From JAFAGX01 sp035623335 (lineage in GTDB: Bacteria; Acidobacteriota; Terriglobia; Terriglobales; Acidobacteriaceae), in the NCBI GenBank assembly GCA_035623335.1, contig DASPTQ010000073.1, forward strand, positions 11,200 through 75,199: a stretch of DNA of 64,000 bases, given 5' to 3'. Within the stretch, counting starts at the first letter, position 1; every line of letters begins with the position of its first letter. This document shows positions 37,931-46,846 of the stretch, piece after piece. Made by a program: the position numbers and the translations under genes. The notes under the pieces are model-generated. The model was not told where the DNA came from. It worked only from the letters and a program-made list of their open reading frames with translations, and made no database searches.

Positions 37931-38859
37931 AGCCCTCCATCGGTGCCGACGATTTCGAGAAAACGTTCTTCGAGTGAAAGACGCTGAGGAGTGACTTCAT
38001 ACACGTCGACGCCGCTTGCGACAAGATAGCGCACGATCTCTGGCACCACTGCGCCGGATGACACGGATAGCGTCAAGCACTCACATTGCTTGCGGACGAA
38101 CCGACTCCACCGTGACAGGCCATCCGCAATCTCCGCGGTCAGATTGGTTGCCCTTATAGAAACCGTGATTTGGTCCTCGATATCGTCATTGATTTGCCGA
38201 GTCTCCACTACCTCGCCGGCCTTAATAAAAGCGACGCGGTCGCATGTGATTTCGACCTCTCCAAGCAGATGGGAGTTCAGTAGGACCGTTGCTCCGCGGT
38301 CGCGCTGGGCTTTGATGATGTCGCGAACCAGGCGACGGCCGACGGGATCCAGGCCCGAAGTGGGCTCGTCGAGGAAGATCAAGTCGGGTTCGTTCAACAG
38401 CGCCTGTGCGAGGCCAATGCGCTGTAACATGCCCTTAGAAAAATCGCGCAGACGCTTGTCCTGGTGCGGCGTGAGGCCTACCAGGTCAAGCAACAGGGGA
38501 ACCCGCTCGCGGAGTTTTGCGTACGACATGCCGTAGAGCCGACCGTGCAGTTTGAGAAGCTCCGTAGGGGTGAGCCAGTCGTAGAAGCGGAAATGCTCCG
38601 GAAGAAAACCAACTCGGCTGCGTGTCTCGACGTCGCCAACAGGGCAACCCAGAATTTGAGCTTCCCCACTTGTGGGTAATACCAGGCCGAGCAGCATTTT
38701 GACCGAAGTGCTCTTACCCGCTCCATTTGGTCCCAACAGGCCGAAGACCTCACCTCGGGGAACTTCGAGGGTGAGGTTTCGGACGGCCACTTTGCCACTA
38801 AAGACTTTACGCAGCCCACGCGTGCGTATGGCGAGGTTGGAAGATTGGGTCATTGGCAT
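37927..38859 (-). CDS. ABC transporter ATP-binding protein
   Basis: A 310-residue ATPase. Walker A GPNGAGKST, a signature region FSKGMLQRIGLAQALL, Walker B LIFLDEPTSGLDP and the H-loop LLNSHLL are all intact. The C-terminal about 90 residues form the extra domain of the NatA/CcmA-like subgroup. ATG 38859 leaves an 11-base gap after the anti-sigma stop; a longer frame start (38955) would overlap that gene by 85 bases and is not family-like. It pairs with the downstream permease through a four-base overlap. Confidence 0.93.
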   Translation of the reverse strand: MPMTQSSNLAIRTRGLRKVFSGKVAVRNLTLEVPRGEVFGLLGPNGAGKSTSVKMLLGLVLPTSGEAQILGCPVGDVETRSRVGFLPEHFRFYDWLTPTELLKLHGRLYGMSYAKLRERVPLLLDLVGLTPHQDKRLRDFSKGMLQRIGLAQALLNEPDLIFLDEPTSGLDPVGRRLVRDIIKAQRDRGATVLLNSHLLGEVEITCDRVAFIKAGEVVETRQINDDIEDQITVSIRATNLTAEIADGLSRWSRFVRKQCECLTLSVSSGAVVPEIVRYLVASGVDVYEVTPQRLSLEERFLEIVGTDGGL

Positions 38860-38870
38860 CGATCGGCTGA

Positions 38871-40094
38871 TCAACGCAGTGAAGCGGCCAGACTCAAGGC
38901 ATCGGACGCGTTCCCGTGACCTGCCAGGGAATGGATCACCCCGTTCTTGATCCACAACAGACTATACCGATCTCCCTGCGGGAGCGTTTCGGTGATCAAG
39001 GTGCCTTCCACCCCGTCCACGGTCACCGTGTCATAGGAGCTGGAATTTCGCGGAATTGGCACCACCAAAGTGGAGAACCAGTCCACCGTCTGGCAGAATG
39101 ACCGTGCCTCTGCGGGATTCATGCCCACGAGTTCCAATGCCGCTTCCGCAATCTCCGACATATTGAGATCGGGGGGAACGCTCACAGTGGGACTGGGGGC
39201 CTGAATAAGATAGGTACAGTTTGTGTCTTTTGCGTCTGCCATGCGCTCCGCCTTGCGCTCGGCCAAAGCCTCAGCCCGAGACTGCGAATTGGAGGTCACA
39301 TCCCCGTGCCGAACTGGGCAATCTCCATACATCGAGATGGCTATCTTCGGAATATGAACGGCGATCAACGCACCGTTCGCCGACTCGGGAATGTGGATGT
39401 CGGTACGGCCAATTTCATCCAGCAGTGTCGTCACACGATCACGATTGATGGTCATCTGGAACGCGGTTTCACCATTGACCTCGACGCTGCGTGGCGTTCC
39501 CAGGCTACCGATCACGCGGATTGGGTATCCCGTCAACTGGGCAGCACTTGCCAGGTTCGAAACAATGTCAGGTTTACCAGGATCCATCGTGACCACAACA
39601 TTGTCGGCGACAAACTGATTGAAGAGCTTATAGGGACGCGAGTCCGGTTCGGAGCTGGACATTAGAGTGTTGGGATCGATCGTAACCACCTGAATCTTCT
39701 GAACCCGCAGCATAGCTAAGACTCGCTGCGCCCAGGAGCGAACCGGATTGAGGCTCACCAAACTTGCGACCATCAATGCGACCACTGCCAATCCCCAGGC
39801 CGGACGCCACCGTGGGGCGAGCAGCCGGTTAATCCAATTCTTCGGCTTACGATCGGCTGCAAATTGGTCGGCAAACTGGGCGTAGGCAGTTGCCGAATTG
39901 ATCACGACATTGTCCGCGGCGGGAACTAGCGTCGCCAACAGCTCCTCAGTCTGTGCCCTCGCAGTACCCAGCTTCTCGGAACGGGCGAGGCAGTCCGCGC
40001 AGGAAGCGAGGTGCGCCGTGACCTCTGCGAGTTGGGCACCAGCCAGTTCACCATCAAAATGCCGCCGGAGATTTCCATCGTCAATGCAAGTCAT
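38871..40094 (-). CDS. Zinc-finger anti-sigma factor with large extracytoplasmic domain
   Basis: A 407-residue single-pass membrane protein. The N-terminus carries a ZAS zinc-finger: His28-x3-Cys32-x2-Cys35 plus Cys3. A membrane segment lies near 97-117. The remaining 290 residues should be periplasmic and contain two beta-rich segments (for example VEVNGETAFQMTINRD and DTVTVDGVEGTLITETLPQGD). ZAS proteins hold an ECF sigma factor inactive until a signal triggers release. Its ATG overlaps the sigma factor stop by four bases (ATGA), which makes the partnership firm. The periplasmic domain is much larger than in minimal anti-sigma factors and probably senses the signal. Confidence 0.9.
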   Translation of the reverse strand: MTCIDDGNLRRHFDGELAGAQLAEVTAHLASCADCLARSEKLGTARAQTEELLATLVPAADNVVINSATAYAQFADQFAADRKPKNWINRLLAPRWRPAWGLAVVALMVASLVSLNPVRSWAQRVLAMLRVQKIQVVTIDPNTLMSSSEPDSRPYKLFNQFVADNVVVTMDPGKPDIVSNLASAAQLTGYPIRVIGSLGTPRSVEVNGETAFQMTINRDRVTTLLDEIGRTDIHIPESANGALIAVHIPKIAISMYGDCPVRHGDVTSNSQSRAEALAERKAERMADAKDTNCTYLIQAPSPTVSVPPDLNMSEIAEAALELVGMNPAEARSFCQTVDWFSTLVVPIPRNSSSYDTVTVDGVEGTLITETLPQGDRYSLLWIKNGVIHSLAGHGNASDALSLAASLR

Positions 40095-40636
40095 AGTTCC
40101 TCCTCATTCGCATGAAGTGCGAGGTAACGATTGCGAAATTCTTCTTCGGCACGGTTCAACAAGGTGCCGATGCTGGTCATCTTCACACTAAGGACGTCGG
40201 CAAGTTCTTTATAGGACAGCCCTGAACTCCGCAAAATCAACAACTGTGCCTGGGCGGGTTTAATCAAGGACAGTACGGCGCGCACCCGATTGCATTTCTC
40301 TGCACGTAGCAAGACCTCGAGTGGACTGCTGATCTTGGCTTGATCTCTGGCTCCTCCGGCAGCTTCTTCGTATTGGCGGCGCCGGCCAGAAGCCCGCAAT
40401 GCATCGATTCCTAGATTGGTTGCGGTGCGATACAGCCATCCGCCGACGTTGCCATCGACTTGCAGAGCGGGCTGACGGTAAAGACGCCAGAACGCATCGT
40501 TCGCCATCTCTTCGGCGCATGAGCGGTCGCCGAGCAGGCGTATCAATATGCCAAGGACTCGTGAATAGTGCTCGAGAAACACTGCCCTGAACTCAGCTTC
40601 TTCCCAGTGCTCAGATGAACTCTTCCGGACTGTCAT
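40091..40636 (-). CDS. ECF sigma factor controlling an anti-sigma/ABC exporter operon
   Basis: A 181-residue sigma factor. Region 2 (AVFLEHYSRVLGILIRLLGD, then CAEEMANDAFWRLYRQP, GGWLYRTATNLGIDALR) and region 4 (IKPAQAQLLILRSSGLSYKELADVLSV, TSIGTLLNRAEEEF) are complete. ATG 40636 is used; a GTG 30 bases upstream (40666) is possible and neither has a strong ribosome site. It is the first gene of a coupled operon with its anti-sigma factor and a two-gene ABC exporter, so it probably activates that operon itself. Confidence 0.92.
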   Translation of the reverse strand: MTVRKSSSEHWEEAEFRAVFLEHYSRVLGILIRLLGDRSCAEEMANDAFWRLYRQPALQVDGNVGGWLYRTATNLGIDALRASGRRRQYEEAAGGARDQAKISSPLEVLLRAEKCNRVRAVLSLIKPAQAQLLILRSSGLSYKELADVLSVKMTSIGTLLNRAEEEFRNRYLALHANEEEL

Positions 40637-41141
40637 GGACCGACTCAGTACTTGTGTAGTTCCCACGATAATGCCCGCCTTCCCGGATCCACATACCTAA
40701 AACGACGCTCAGGAGAAAATTGTGACAAGCGCGGAAGCCACAATGAGTTTGCCTGACAAGCGTGTAGCTTGAATATTGCCGGATACTTGTGGTGAATATG
40801 AGTGAGCTGGCGGAGAAGGAGGTATTCGAACCCTCGATGCAGGTTTTGAGTGTAACAGTTTAGCAATTCTCTGCACCGATATCACGCATCGGTGGCAATA
40901 ACCGACTCAAAGAGCAAATGGTCGACGCACCAGCCGAGCGAAACTGACCGTGCGGAGCCGAACCGGTTATTCGTTGATCCCTCCCCTTCCTCAAGGTAAC
41001 TGGCAATAATGCCCAGATTTGCTGTCAGTTTTGCCAGGTGCACTTTCTTGGCAATTGTGATCAGAATGACCTCTTTCCGATTTTGCCTAGCCGGCAATGC
41101 AGCCCACCGCAGCACCATTTCGGAGCAAAGGAATTACAACA
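40637..41141. other. Divergent promoter region between sigma and sulfatase genes
   Basis: About 500 bases. TTGCCA and TGGCAA half-sites recur near 41000, 41032 and 41050; the last two form an inverted pair of TTGCCA-N12-TGGCAA type, a possible operator for the sulfatase gene. No gene was recognised. Confidence 0.4.
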
Positions 41142-43697
41142 ATGACAGACCGTTGCGAGTCGTTCAGCAGTGAAAGAGCAAGAATATATACAGCAGGGTT
41201 GTTCCGTATTGCGCTTGCCGGCTTATTGCTGGCGACCTTCGCGGCAAGTACAGCGTTCGCGCAACAGCCTGCACCTGAAGCCTGCTCACCGGCAGCTACC
41301 GAATCGCTTAAGTCTGAAAAGCAGTTGCCACCCAACCCTGCACCCTTCGGCGGGGTGATCAAGCGCGACGCGCGCGAATCCAAACCGTGCTGGGCTCCGC
41401 GCATTGTTCCGCCAAAAGGTGCGCCGAACATCTTGTTGATCATGACCGACGACGCGGGCTTCGGCGTGGCCAGCACGTTCGGGGGAGTGATACCCACCCC
41501 AGCGCTGGACCGCATCGCCAAGAACGGTCTGCTTTACACGAACTTCAATTCCACTGCACTTTGCTCTCCGACACGCGCCGCCCTTATCACCGGCCGTAAC
41601 CATCACTCCGTGGGCTTCGGCGTGATTTCCGAGCAGGCCACCGGTTACCCCGGCTATAACAGCATCATTCCGAGAGACAAAGCAACCATTGGCCGCATCT
41701 TGCGGGACAACGGATTCGCTACCTCCTGGTTTGGCAAGGACCACAACACTCCTGCCTTCGCCGCCAGTCAGGCTGGGCCATTTGATCAATGGCCGGTGGG
41801 GATGGGCTTCGACTACTTCTATGGTTTCGTGGGTGGTGACGCGAATCAATGGCAGCCGAACCTCTTCCGTAACACCTCCGCCATCTATCCCTACGTGGGA
41901 AAACCGGGCTGGAATCTGACCACCGCGATGGCGGATGACGCTATCGAATACATGAAGCGCCTCAACGCGGTGAATCCTGAGCAGCCTTTTTTCCTCTACT
42001 ACGTGCCGGGTGGTACGCATGCGCCCCATCATCCCACCCCCGAATGGATCAAGAAGATCACCGACCTGCACCTGTTCGATAAGGGGTGGGACGAACTACG
42101 GGAGCAGATATTCACTAACCAGAAAAAGTTGGGCGTGATCCCACCCGACGCCAAGCTGACGCCATGGCCAGCGGACCTCCTCAAACACTGGGATCAACTT
42201 AATCCGGACGAAAAGAAAATGTTTCTCCGTCAGGTGGACGTCTTCGCTGCCTATGTCGCCTATACCGACCATGAAATCGGCCGTGTCATCCAAGAGGTCG
42301 AGGACGAGGGCAAGCTTGATAACACGCTAATCATCTATATCGAAGGTGACAACGGCACCAGCTCCGAAGGCACCTTGCTCGGTACTCCTAACGAAGTGGC
42401 GATGTTCAACCAGGTCAACGTCCCGGTTGAGGTTCAACTGAAATACTTCTACGACGCCTGGGGTACGGATAAGACCTACAACCACATGGCTGTGCCGTGG
42501 GCGTGGGCGTTCGACACCCCGTTTACGTGGACCAAGCAGATCTCCTCGCATTTCGGTGGTGTCCGCCAGGGTATGGCCATTTCCTGGCCCGGGCACATCG
42601 GCGATCTGGGCGGCATTCGCAACCAGTTCCATCACATCATCGACATCGTGCCCACCATTCTCGAGGCTACGCAGATTCAGGCTCCGGAGTATGTCGATGG
42701 CATCAAGCAAAAGCCCATCGAAGGCGTCAGTATGGTGTATACCTTCAAGAAAACGAACGCCAACGCCCCTTCTACACATCACACGCAGTATTTCGAAATG
42801 ATGGGTGACCACGCGCTTTATCACGACGGTTGGATCGCCAGCACCAAGGTCATGCGTCCTCCCTGGGAGACCGGGGCAATCATTAAGGAGAATCCTGCCG
42901 ATTACCCGTGGGAACTGTATGACATGACGAAAGACTGGACCCAGTTCGACAACGTGGCCAGCAAGTACCCGGACAAACTGAAAGAACTTCAGGGTCTGTT
43001 CTGGCAAGAGGCGGACAAGTATCAGGTTCTGCCACTCGACAACAGTGTCGTGGCTCGACTCATCATTCCGAAACCCAGCCTGAGTGCGGGCCGCACTGTC
43101 TTTACCTATTCTGGCGTGGTCACTGGCACACCAAACGGCGACGCGCCGAGCATCCTCAATTCTTCCTACAACTTCAAGGCCGAAGTCGAAATCCCGCAAG
43201 ATGGCGGGGAAGGCATGATTGTGACCCAGGGCGGACGTTTCGGGGGATACGGCTTCTACGTTCTGAAAGGGAAACCCGTTTTCCTCTGGAACCTGGTGGA
43301 CCTGAAGCGCATTCGCTGGGAAGGGCCCGAAGCATTAACACCCGGGAAACACACACTGGAGTTCGATTTCAAGTACGAAGGGCTCGGCATGGGCACGCTG
43401 GCTTTTGGCAGCCCCAGCGGCCTAGGCCGCGGAGGCACGGGTGTCCTGAAAGTGGACGGTAAAGCGGTGGCCACGCAATCCATGGAGCACAGCATACCTT
43501 TTATCCTGCAATGGGACGAAAACTTCGATGTCGGAGCAGATACGGGAACTCCTGTAGACGATGAGGACTATCAAGTACCGTTCCAATTCAGCGGCAAGCT
43601 GGACAAGCTGACGCTGACCATCGAGCGGCCGCAGCTGACACCCGCCGATATCGAAAAGCTGAAAGAGGCTCAGCGCAATAACCACGCAAGCGAATAG
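41142..43697 (+). CDS. Secreted arylsulfatase, CSPTR type
   Basis: An 851-residue exported sulfatase. The signal peptide lies near residues 14-40 (cleavage after AFAQ). APNILLIMTDDAGFGVAS provides the first two metal Asp residues, and LCSPTRAALITGR holds Cys141, which must be converted to formylglycine for activity. Further metal and substrate residues appear in YIEGDNGTSSEG and GGTHAPHHP. A C-terminal beta-sandwich (about 640-840) follows the catalytic domain. The length fits the large arylsulfatases of the PAS/AtsA-like group. ATG 41142 follows a GGAAT element and was preferred to 41097. No formylglycine-generating enzyme or anSME gene is in the window. The DUF1254/DUF1214 gene starts 45 bases after it and is probably co-transcribed. 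Confidence 0.93.
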   Translation: MTDRCESFSSERARIYTAGLFRIALAGLLLATFAASTAFAQQPAPEACSPAATESLKSEKQLPPNPAPFGGVIKRDARESKPCWAPRIVPPKGAPNILLIMTDDAGFGVASTFGGVIPTPALDRIAKNGLLYTNFNSTALCSPTRAALITGRNHHSVGFGVISEQATGYPGYNSIIPRDKATIGRILRDNGFATSWFGKDHNTPAFAASQAGPFDQWPVGMGFDYFYGFVGGDANQWQPNLFRNTSAIYPYVGKPGWNLTTAMADDAIEYMKRLNAVNPEQPFFLYYVPGGTHAPHHPTPEWIKKITDLHLFDKGWDELREQIFTNQKKLGVIPPDAKLTPWPADLLKHWDQLNPDEKKMFLRQVDVFAAYVAYTDHEIGRVIQEVEDEGKLDNTLIIYIEGDNGTSSEGTLLGTPNEVAMFNQVNVPVEVQLKYFYDAWGTDKTYNHMAVPWAWAFDTPFTWTKQISSHFGGVRQGMAISWPGHIGDLGGIRNQFHHIIDIVPTILEATQIQAPEYVDGIKQKPIEGVSMVYTFKKTNANAPSTHHTQYFEMMGDHALYHDGWIASTKVMRPPWETGAIIKENPADYPWELYDMTKDWTQFDNVASKYPDKLKELQGLFWQEADKYQVLPLDNSVVARLIIPKPSLSAGRTVFTYSGVVTGTPNGDAPSILNSSYNFKAEVEIPQDGGEGMIVTQGGRFGGYGFYVLKGKPVFLWNLVDLKRIRWEGPEALTPGKHTLEFDFKYEGLGMGTLAFGSPSGLGRGGTGVLKVDGKAVATQSMEHSIPFILQWDENFDVGADTGTPVDDEDYQVPFQFSGKLDKLTLTIERPQLTPADIEKLKEAQRNNHASE

Positions 43698-43742
43698 CTG
43701 GGTGTCTAAGCCCAGGGAGACCTAGAGAAATCGAGGCGCAGC

Positions 43743-45233
43743 ATGAGTGGCCAACCCGTTCGTATTGATGACGGAAGACCCCAAGATACTTTTTCCGTTC
43801 ACAGCGGTGGGGCAGCCAGCGTTCACCGCAAGAACAGGAAGTGGCTTTATATGGGGATAGCGGTTCTGCTGGCGCTTATTGCCGGATGGATCCTCGGCGC
43901 TGGCAAGAAGGTGAAGGAAGGAGTCGCCTTTATCGCGGGCGCGGAAGAGTATGTGTACGCCTATCCGCTGGTGTTGATGGACGTAACGCGACAAGTGACA
44001 ACCGCCGCAGCCAACGCCGGCGAGTACAGTTCTCCCATCAACCAGTTCGCCCGTATCCGGACGTACGTGAGCCCCGACTTCAAGAATGTCGTACGCATCA
44101 GCGTCAACTCCTTGTGGTCGTTCGGATTCGTCGATCTCGACCAGGAGCCGATGATCGTCTCACTCCCGGATATGGGTGACCGCTATATCGTGATGCAGGT
44201 GGTCAATATGTGGACCGATGACATCGGCGAGGTGGGCACACGCACCAATGGCGGCAAAGCAGGCAACTACCTAATCGCCAGTTCGAAATGGAAGGGCGAG
44301 GCGCCGAAAGAGATCACCCAGGTCTTCAAGTGCACGACACGGTACGCGTGGGTATTGGTGCAGATGGCCGCCGCCAGCCCGGCCGATTTCGATGCCGTTC
44401 ATGTGAAGCAGGACCAGTTAAAGATGACACCTCTCAGTGCGTGGGGCACAAACTACACGCCGCCGACGAATGTTCCGGTTGATCCTAACGTGGACCTTAC
44501 GGCGACACCATTCGATCAAGTGAACCTCATGACAGGCGCGACCTTCTTTAATCGCTTGGCGAAGTTGCTGGTTGAGAACCCGCCGTATGCGACCGATACG
44601 CGCATGATCGAAGGGCTAAAGAAACTGGGCGTCGAAGCTGGTAAGTCCTTTGATGCCACGAAAATCGACCCGGCAATCCTGGCGGGCATCAACAAGTCCC
44701 CAGCCTATGTGAACATGCAGTTCGAGACTGGGCCGTATGCTATCAAGACTGTTAACGGCTGGCTCAACATACTCGATTTGGGCGCTTACGGCACGGACTA
44801 CCAGACTCGCGCCTTTATCGCCAATGTGGGACTGGGTGCTCTCCAGAAGGAAGATGCAGTGTATCCCTCGGCATTCGTCGATAGCAACGGCATCGCTCTC
44901 GACGGCACCCACAAGTATGTCATGCATTTCGAGAAGGGTGGTCTGCCTCCGTCAAAGGTAAATGTATGGTCGATCTCACCGTATCGCGGCAACTTCTACG
45001 TGCGGAACGCGCTGAATCGATATGGGATACTCTCGTCCATGCCACTGAAATTCAATGCCGATGGATCGCTCGATGTATACCTGCAGAAGGACTCGCCGGG
45101 AGTGGATAAGGACTCGAATTGGCTGCCGATTCCAGGGTCCGGGTCCTATAACGTGACGGTGCGGGTCTATCAACCCGAGCAATCGATGCTCGACGGCACT
45201 TATAAGCTGCCGCCGATTACGAAGGTCGAGTAA
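43743..45233 (+). CDS. DUF1254/DUF1214 domain protein, membrane-anchored
   Basis: A 496-residue protein. A membrane anchor lies near residues 34-54. The DUF1254 domain (about 65-200) has YVYAYPLVLMDVTRQ and QFARIRTYVSPDF followed by LWSFGFVDLDQEPMIVSLPD. The DUF1214 domain (about 340-495) has VWSISPYRGNFYVRN and ends VTVRVYQPEQSMLDGTYKLPPI. The biochemical role of these domains is not established. It follows the arylsulfatase by 45 bases in the same direction, so the pair probably works on one substrate in the envelope. Confidence 0.9.
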   Translation: MSGQPVRIDDGRPQDTFSVHSGGAASVHRKNRKWLYMGIAVLLALIAGWILGAGKKVKEGVAFIAGAEEYVYAYPLVLMDVTRQVTTAAANAGEYSSPINQFARIRTYVSPDFKNVVRISVNSLWSFGFVDLDQEPMIVSLPDMGDRYIVMQVVNMWTDDIGEVGTRTNGGKAGNYLIASSKWKGEAPKEITQVFKCTTRYAWVLVQMAAASPADFDAVHVKQDQLKMTPLSAWGTNYTPPTNVPVDPNVDLTATPFDQVNLMTGATFFNRLAKLLVENPPYATDTRMIEGLKKLGVEAGKSFDATKIDPAILAGINKSPAYVNMQFETGPYAIKTVNGWLNILDLGAYGTDYQTRAFIANVGLGALQKEDAVYPSAFVDSNGIALDGTHKYVMHFEKGGLPPSKVNVWSISPYRGNFYVRNALNRYGILSSMPLKFNADGSLDVYLQKDSPGVDKDSNWLPIPGSGSYNVTVRVYQPEQSMLDGTYKLPPITKVE

Positions 45234-45309
45234 CGCACAGTGCCCGAAAAGAGATGATTCAAAGAGAGGACGACCTAATGACCACCGCATTTCGAAAAAA
45301 TCTCAAGCA

Positions 45310-45535
45310 AATCCGTTTCTCCACCGCCAACAGAAGCTGATGGCGATCAAACAGGCCATGGACGCCAACAATTAGAAGCTGGCCCAGCACACGTGGCAGG
45401 AAACCGAAACCATCAGCTTCAAGGGCGACGTGAAGGACACGAAGGTTTACAGGTCAAGATGGTCAACGGACAACAGTAGAAAAAGCTGCTCAGCGATCAG
45501 AAGTCGCAGTCCGGAGGAGGACGGCGGTGCCGCGT
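45310..45535 (+). pseudogene. Decayed small secreted-protein gene with two amber stops and a frameshift
   Basis: One frame reads MAIKQAMDANN, a TAG at 45373, then KLAQHTWQETETISFKGD and VKDTKVY. The next frame continues QVKMVNGQQ, a TAG at 45477, then KKLLSDQKSQSGGG. Both TAG codons sit where a Gln would fit the pattern, as from CAG to TAG changes. The text resembles a family of small secreted proteins with an A-x-x-T-W-x-E-x-x-E motif; its role is unknown to me. It follows the DUF1254 gene in the same direction. Confidence 0.45.
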
Positions 45536-45983
45536 GAAGACCGCTAGCTCCAACCGGCCCTGTCAGCCTGACAATTCGCGTCTGCCAACCCAAAGCAGAG
45601 ATGTTCAAGGGCCACGCAGAGGACAACGTTATGGTGGGGCCGGCCGCATACCAGATTCCGCCGGTGAAGAGAGTGGCGTAGGCAACATGCCCTTAGCTAT
45701 GCTCACGGCTACACGTTGTGCAGGCCCCCGGCATGACTAGTCGAACAGGTGCGTCAAGACCATACCCACAAACAGGCCAAGGTTGGGCGGTTTGGCGGAG
45801 GGATTCTATTTCCACTACTAGCATTAGGACGTTGAGAACACATCAGTTAAGAACCTAACCCCAATGTTTTGAGCCGTCAAGAGCCACTTTTCGAGTGTGG
45901 TTTCATGAGGGTTCTTGATGGTTTGTAGGTGCCATTTTGTTCACAGTTGTTCACAGCGTTCACTCAGCCCCGCAAAATACGAA
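45536..45983. other. Intergenic region, probably decayed sequence
   Basis: About 450 bases with only short, domain-free frames. A short piece (about 45599-45680) has coding-like composition but cannot be assigned. Confidence 0.35.
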
Positions 45984-46014
45984 CGGCGGGGGCCAGTCCT
46001 GGTTTGCCCCGCCG
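45984..46014 (-). terminator. Intrinsic terminator of the HTH gene
   Basis: CGGCGGGG (45984-45991) pairs perfectly with CCCCGCCG (46007-46014) just beyond the HTH stop. On the minus strand the stem is followed by TTCGTATTTTG, a fair T-run. Confidence 0.6.
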
Positions 46015-46019
46015 GAAAC

Positions 46020-46220
46020 CTACTGGCTCTTCTGGAGCCAAGCCTCTATAGACGCTGGATCGAATCTAAGGAGTGTTCCCACCCGAAAGTGTGGAATGGC
46101 CTTCGAGCGAACCTTTTGATAGATCCACCATCGTGAAACACCCAGATATTGCGCTAGCTCGTCCACACCGATCAGCGCTTTACGCCCCTTCTGAGCTAGG
46201 GGCGACAACGACGTGCTCAC
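46020..46220 (-). CDS. Excisionase-like helix-turn-helix protein
   Basis: A 66-residue DNA-binding protein of the HTH_17/excisionase type: LIGVDELAQYLGVSRWWIYQKVRSKAIPHFRVGTLLRFDP covers the winged helix (about residues 16-55; the recognition helix is VSRWWIYQKV). Such proteins serve as directionality factors of integrative elements or as small regulators. No complete integrase lies beside it, but a tyrosine recombinase fragment is 8 kb away and a tRNA 3' end 15 kb away, which may mark a broken-up element. An intrinsic terminator directly follows, supporting a real transcript. No strong ribosome site was seen. Confidence 0.8.
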   Translation of the reverse strand: MSTSLSPLAQKGRKALIGVDELAQYLGVSRWWIYQKVRSKAIPHFRVGTLLRFDPASIEAWLQKSQ

Positions 46221-46846
46221 TGTGATCTAAGATTAGCATCTTGATCCGAGATCGACTGGATACAAATCCCAATTACGAGCACAAACAAATGGTGCTGGAG
46301 CTAATCGCGCGGTTCGCTAACACTCAGGAACGCCTCACCTCGATCCGTAACTCGATCCTCAGCATTCCGGTAGTGGCCATGCCCGTGGGTTCTCAGCCCG
46401 TCCACTTACACCCTGGAACCTGAGCCTGACTCGTGCGCTTCGAGAAATGCACGGAAACAAGGCGGTCGATGCGGAAAAAAGTCAGAGAGCTCCTCCATGG
46501 TTGGGAGACCGTGTCGCGTCACTACTATTCCTGGCTCACCTACGCAGGCCATCGCTCGAGCAGGTTGAGGTAGATTTCTAAAGATTTCTAATCTGTTCGC
46601 CTAGCTCTCCGAGGACCGAGGGAGCAGGTCCGTGGTCAGCCTAGGGTAAGTACCCAGACGGGTCTCTCCCCTGTTGCGTTGGCCAGGCGGGCTGGATCGG
46701 AGCCGTGGTTCGGGAATTCAACAATCCCCAATCAGAGTGGGTAGCCTCGGAACTTTGGTAACCGCATGCCATCAAAAGGTTCTCGCCTTTTGAAAAGTCG
46801 CAGCGATAATTAGCCTTCAGCTTCGTCCAGTCACGGCAGGAGTACC
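46221..46846. other. Intergenic region, no convincing gene
   Basis: About 630 bases between divergent genes. Apart from the hairpin listed separately, short frames have no domain. Possibly remains of the element to which the HTH gene belonged. Confidence 0.4.
46772..46793. repeat. Perfect 8-bp inverted repeat upstream of the VWA gene
   Basis: TCAAAAGG-ttctcg-CCTTTTGA lies 54 bases before the VWA start codon. It has no T-run and may be a leader hairpin or an operator. Confidence 0.4.

Noticed and set aside
46241..46423. 60-codon plus-strand frame after the HTH gene
   Set aside because: No ribosome site, domain or conserved pattern; composition is not clearly coding.
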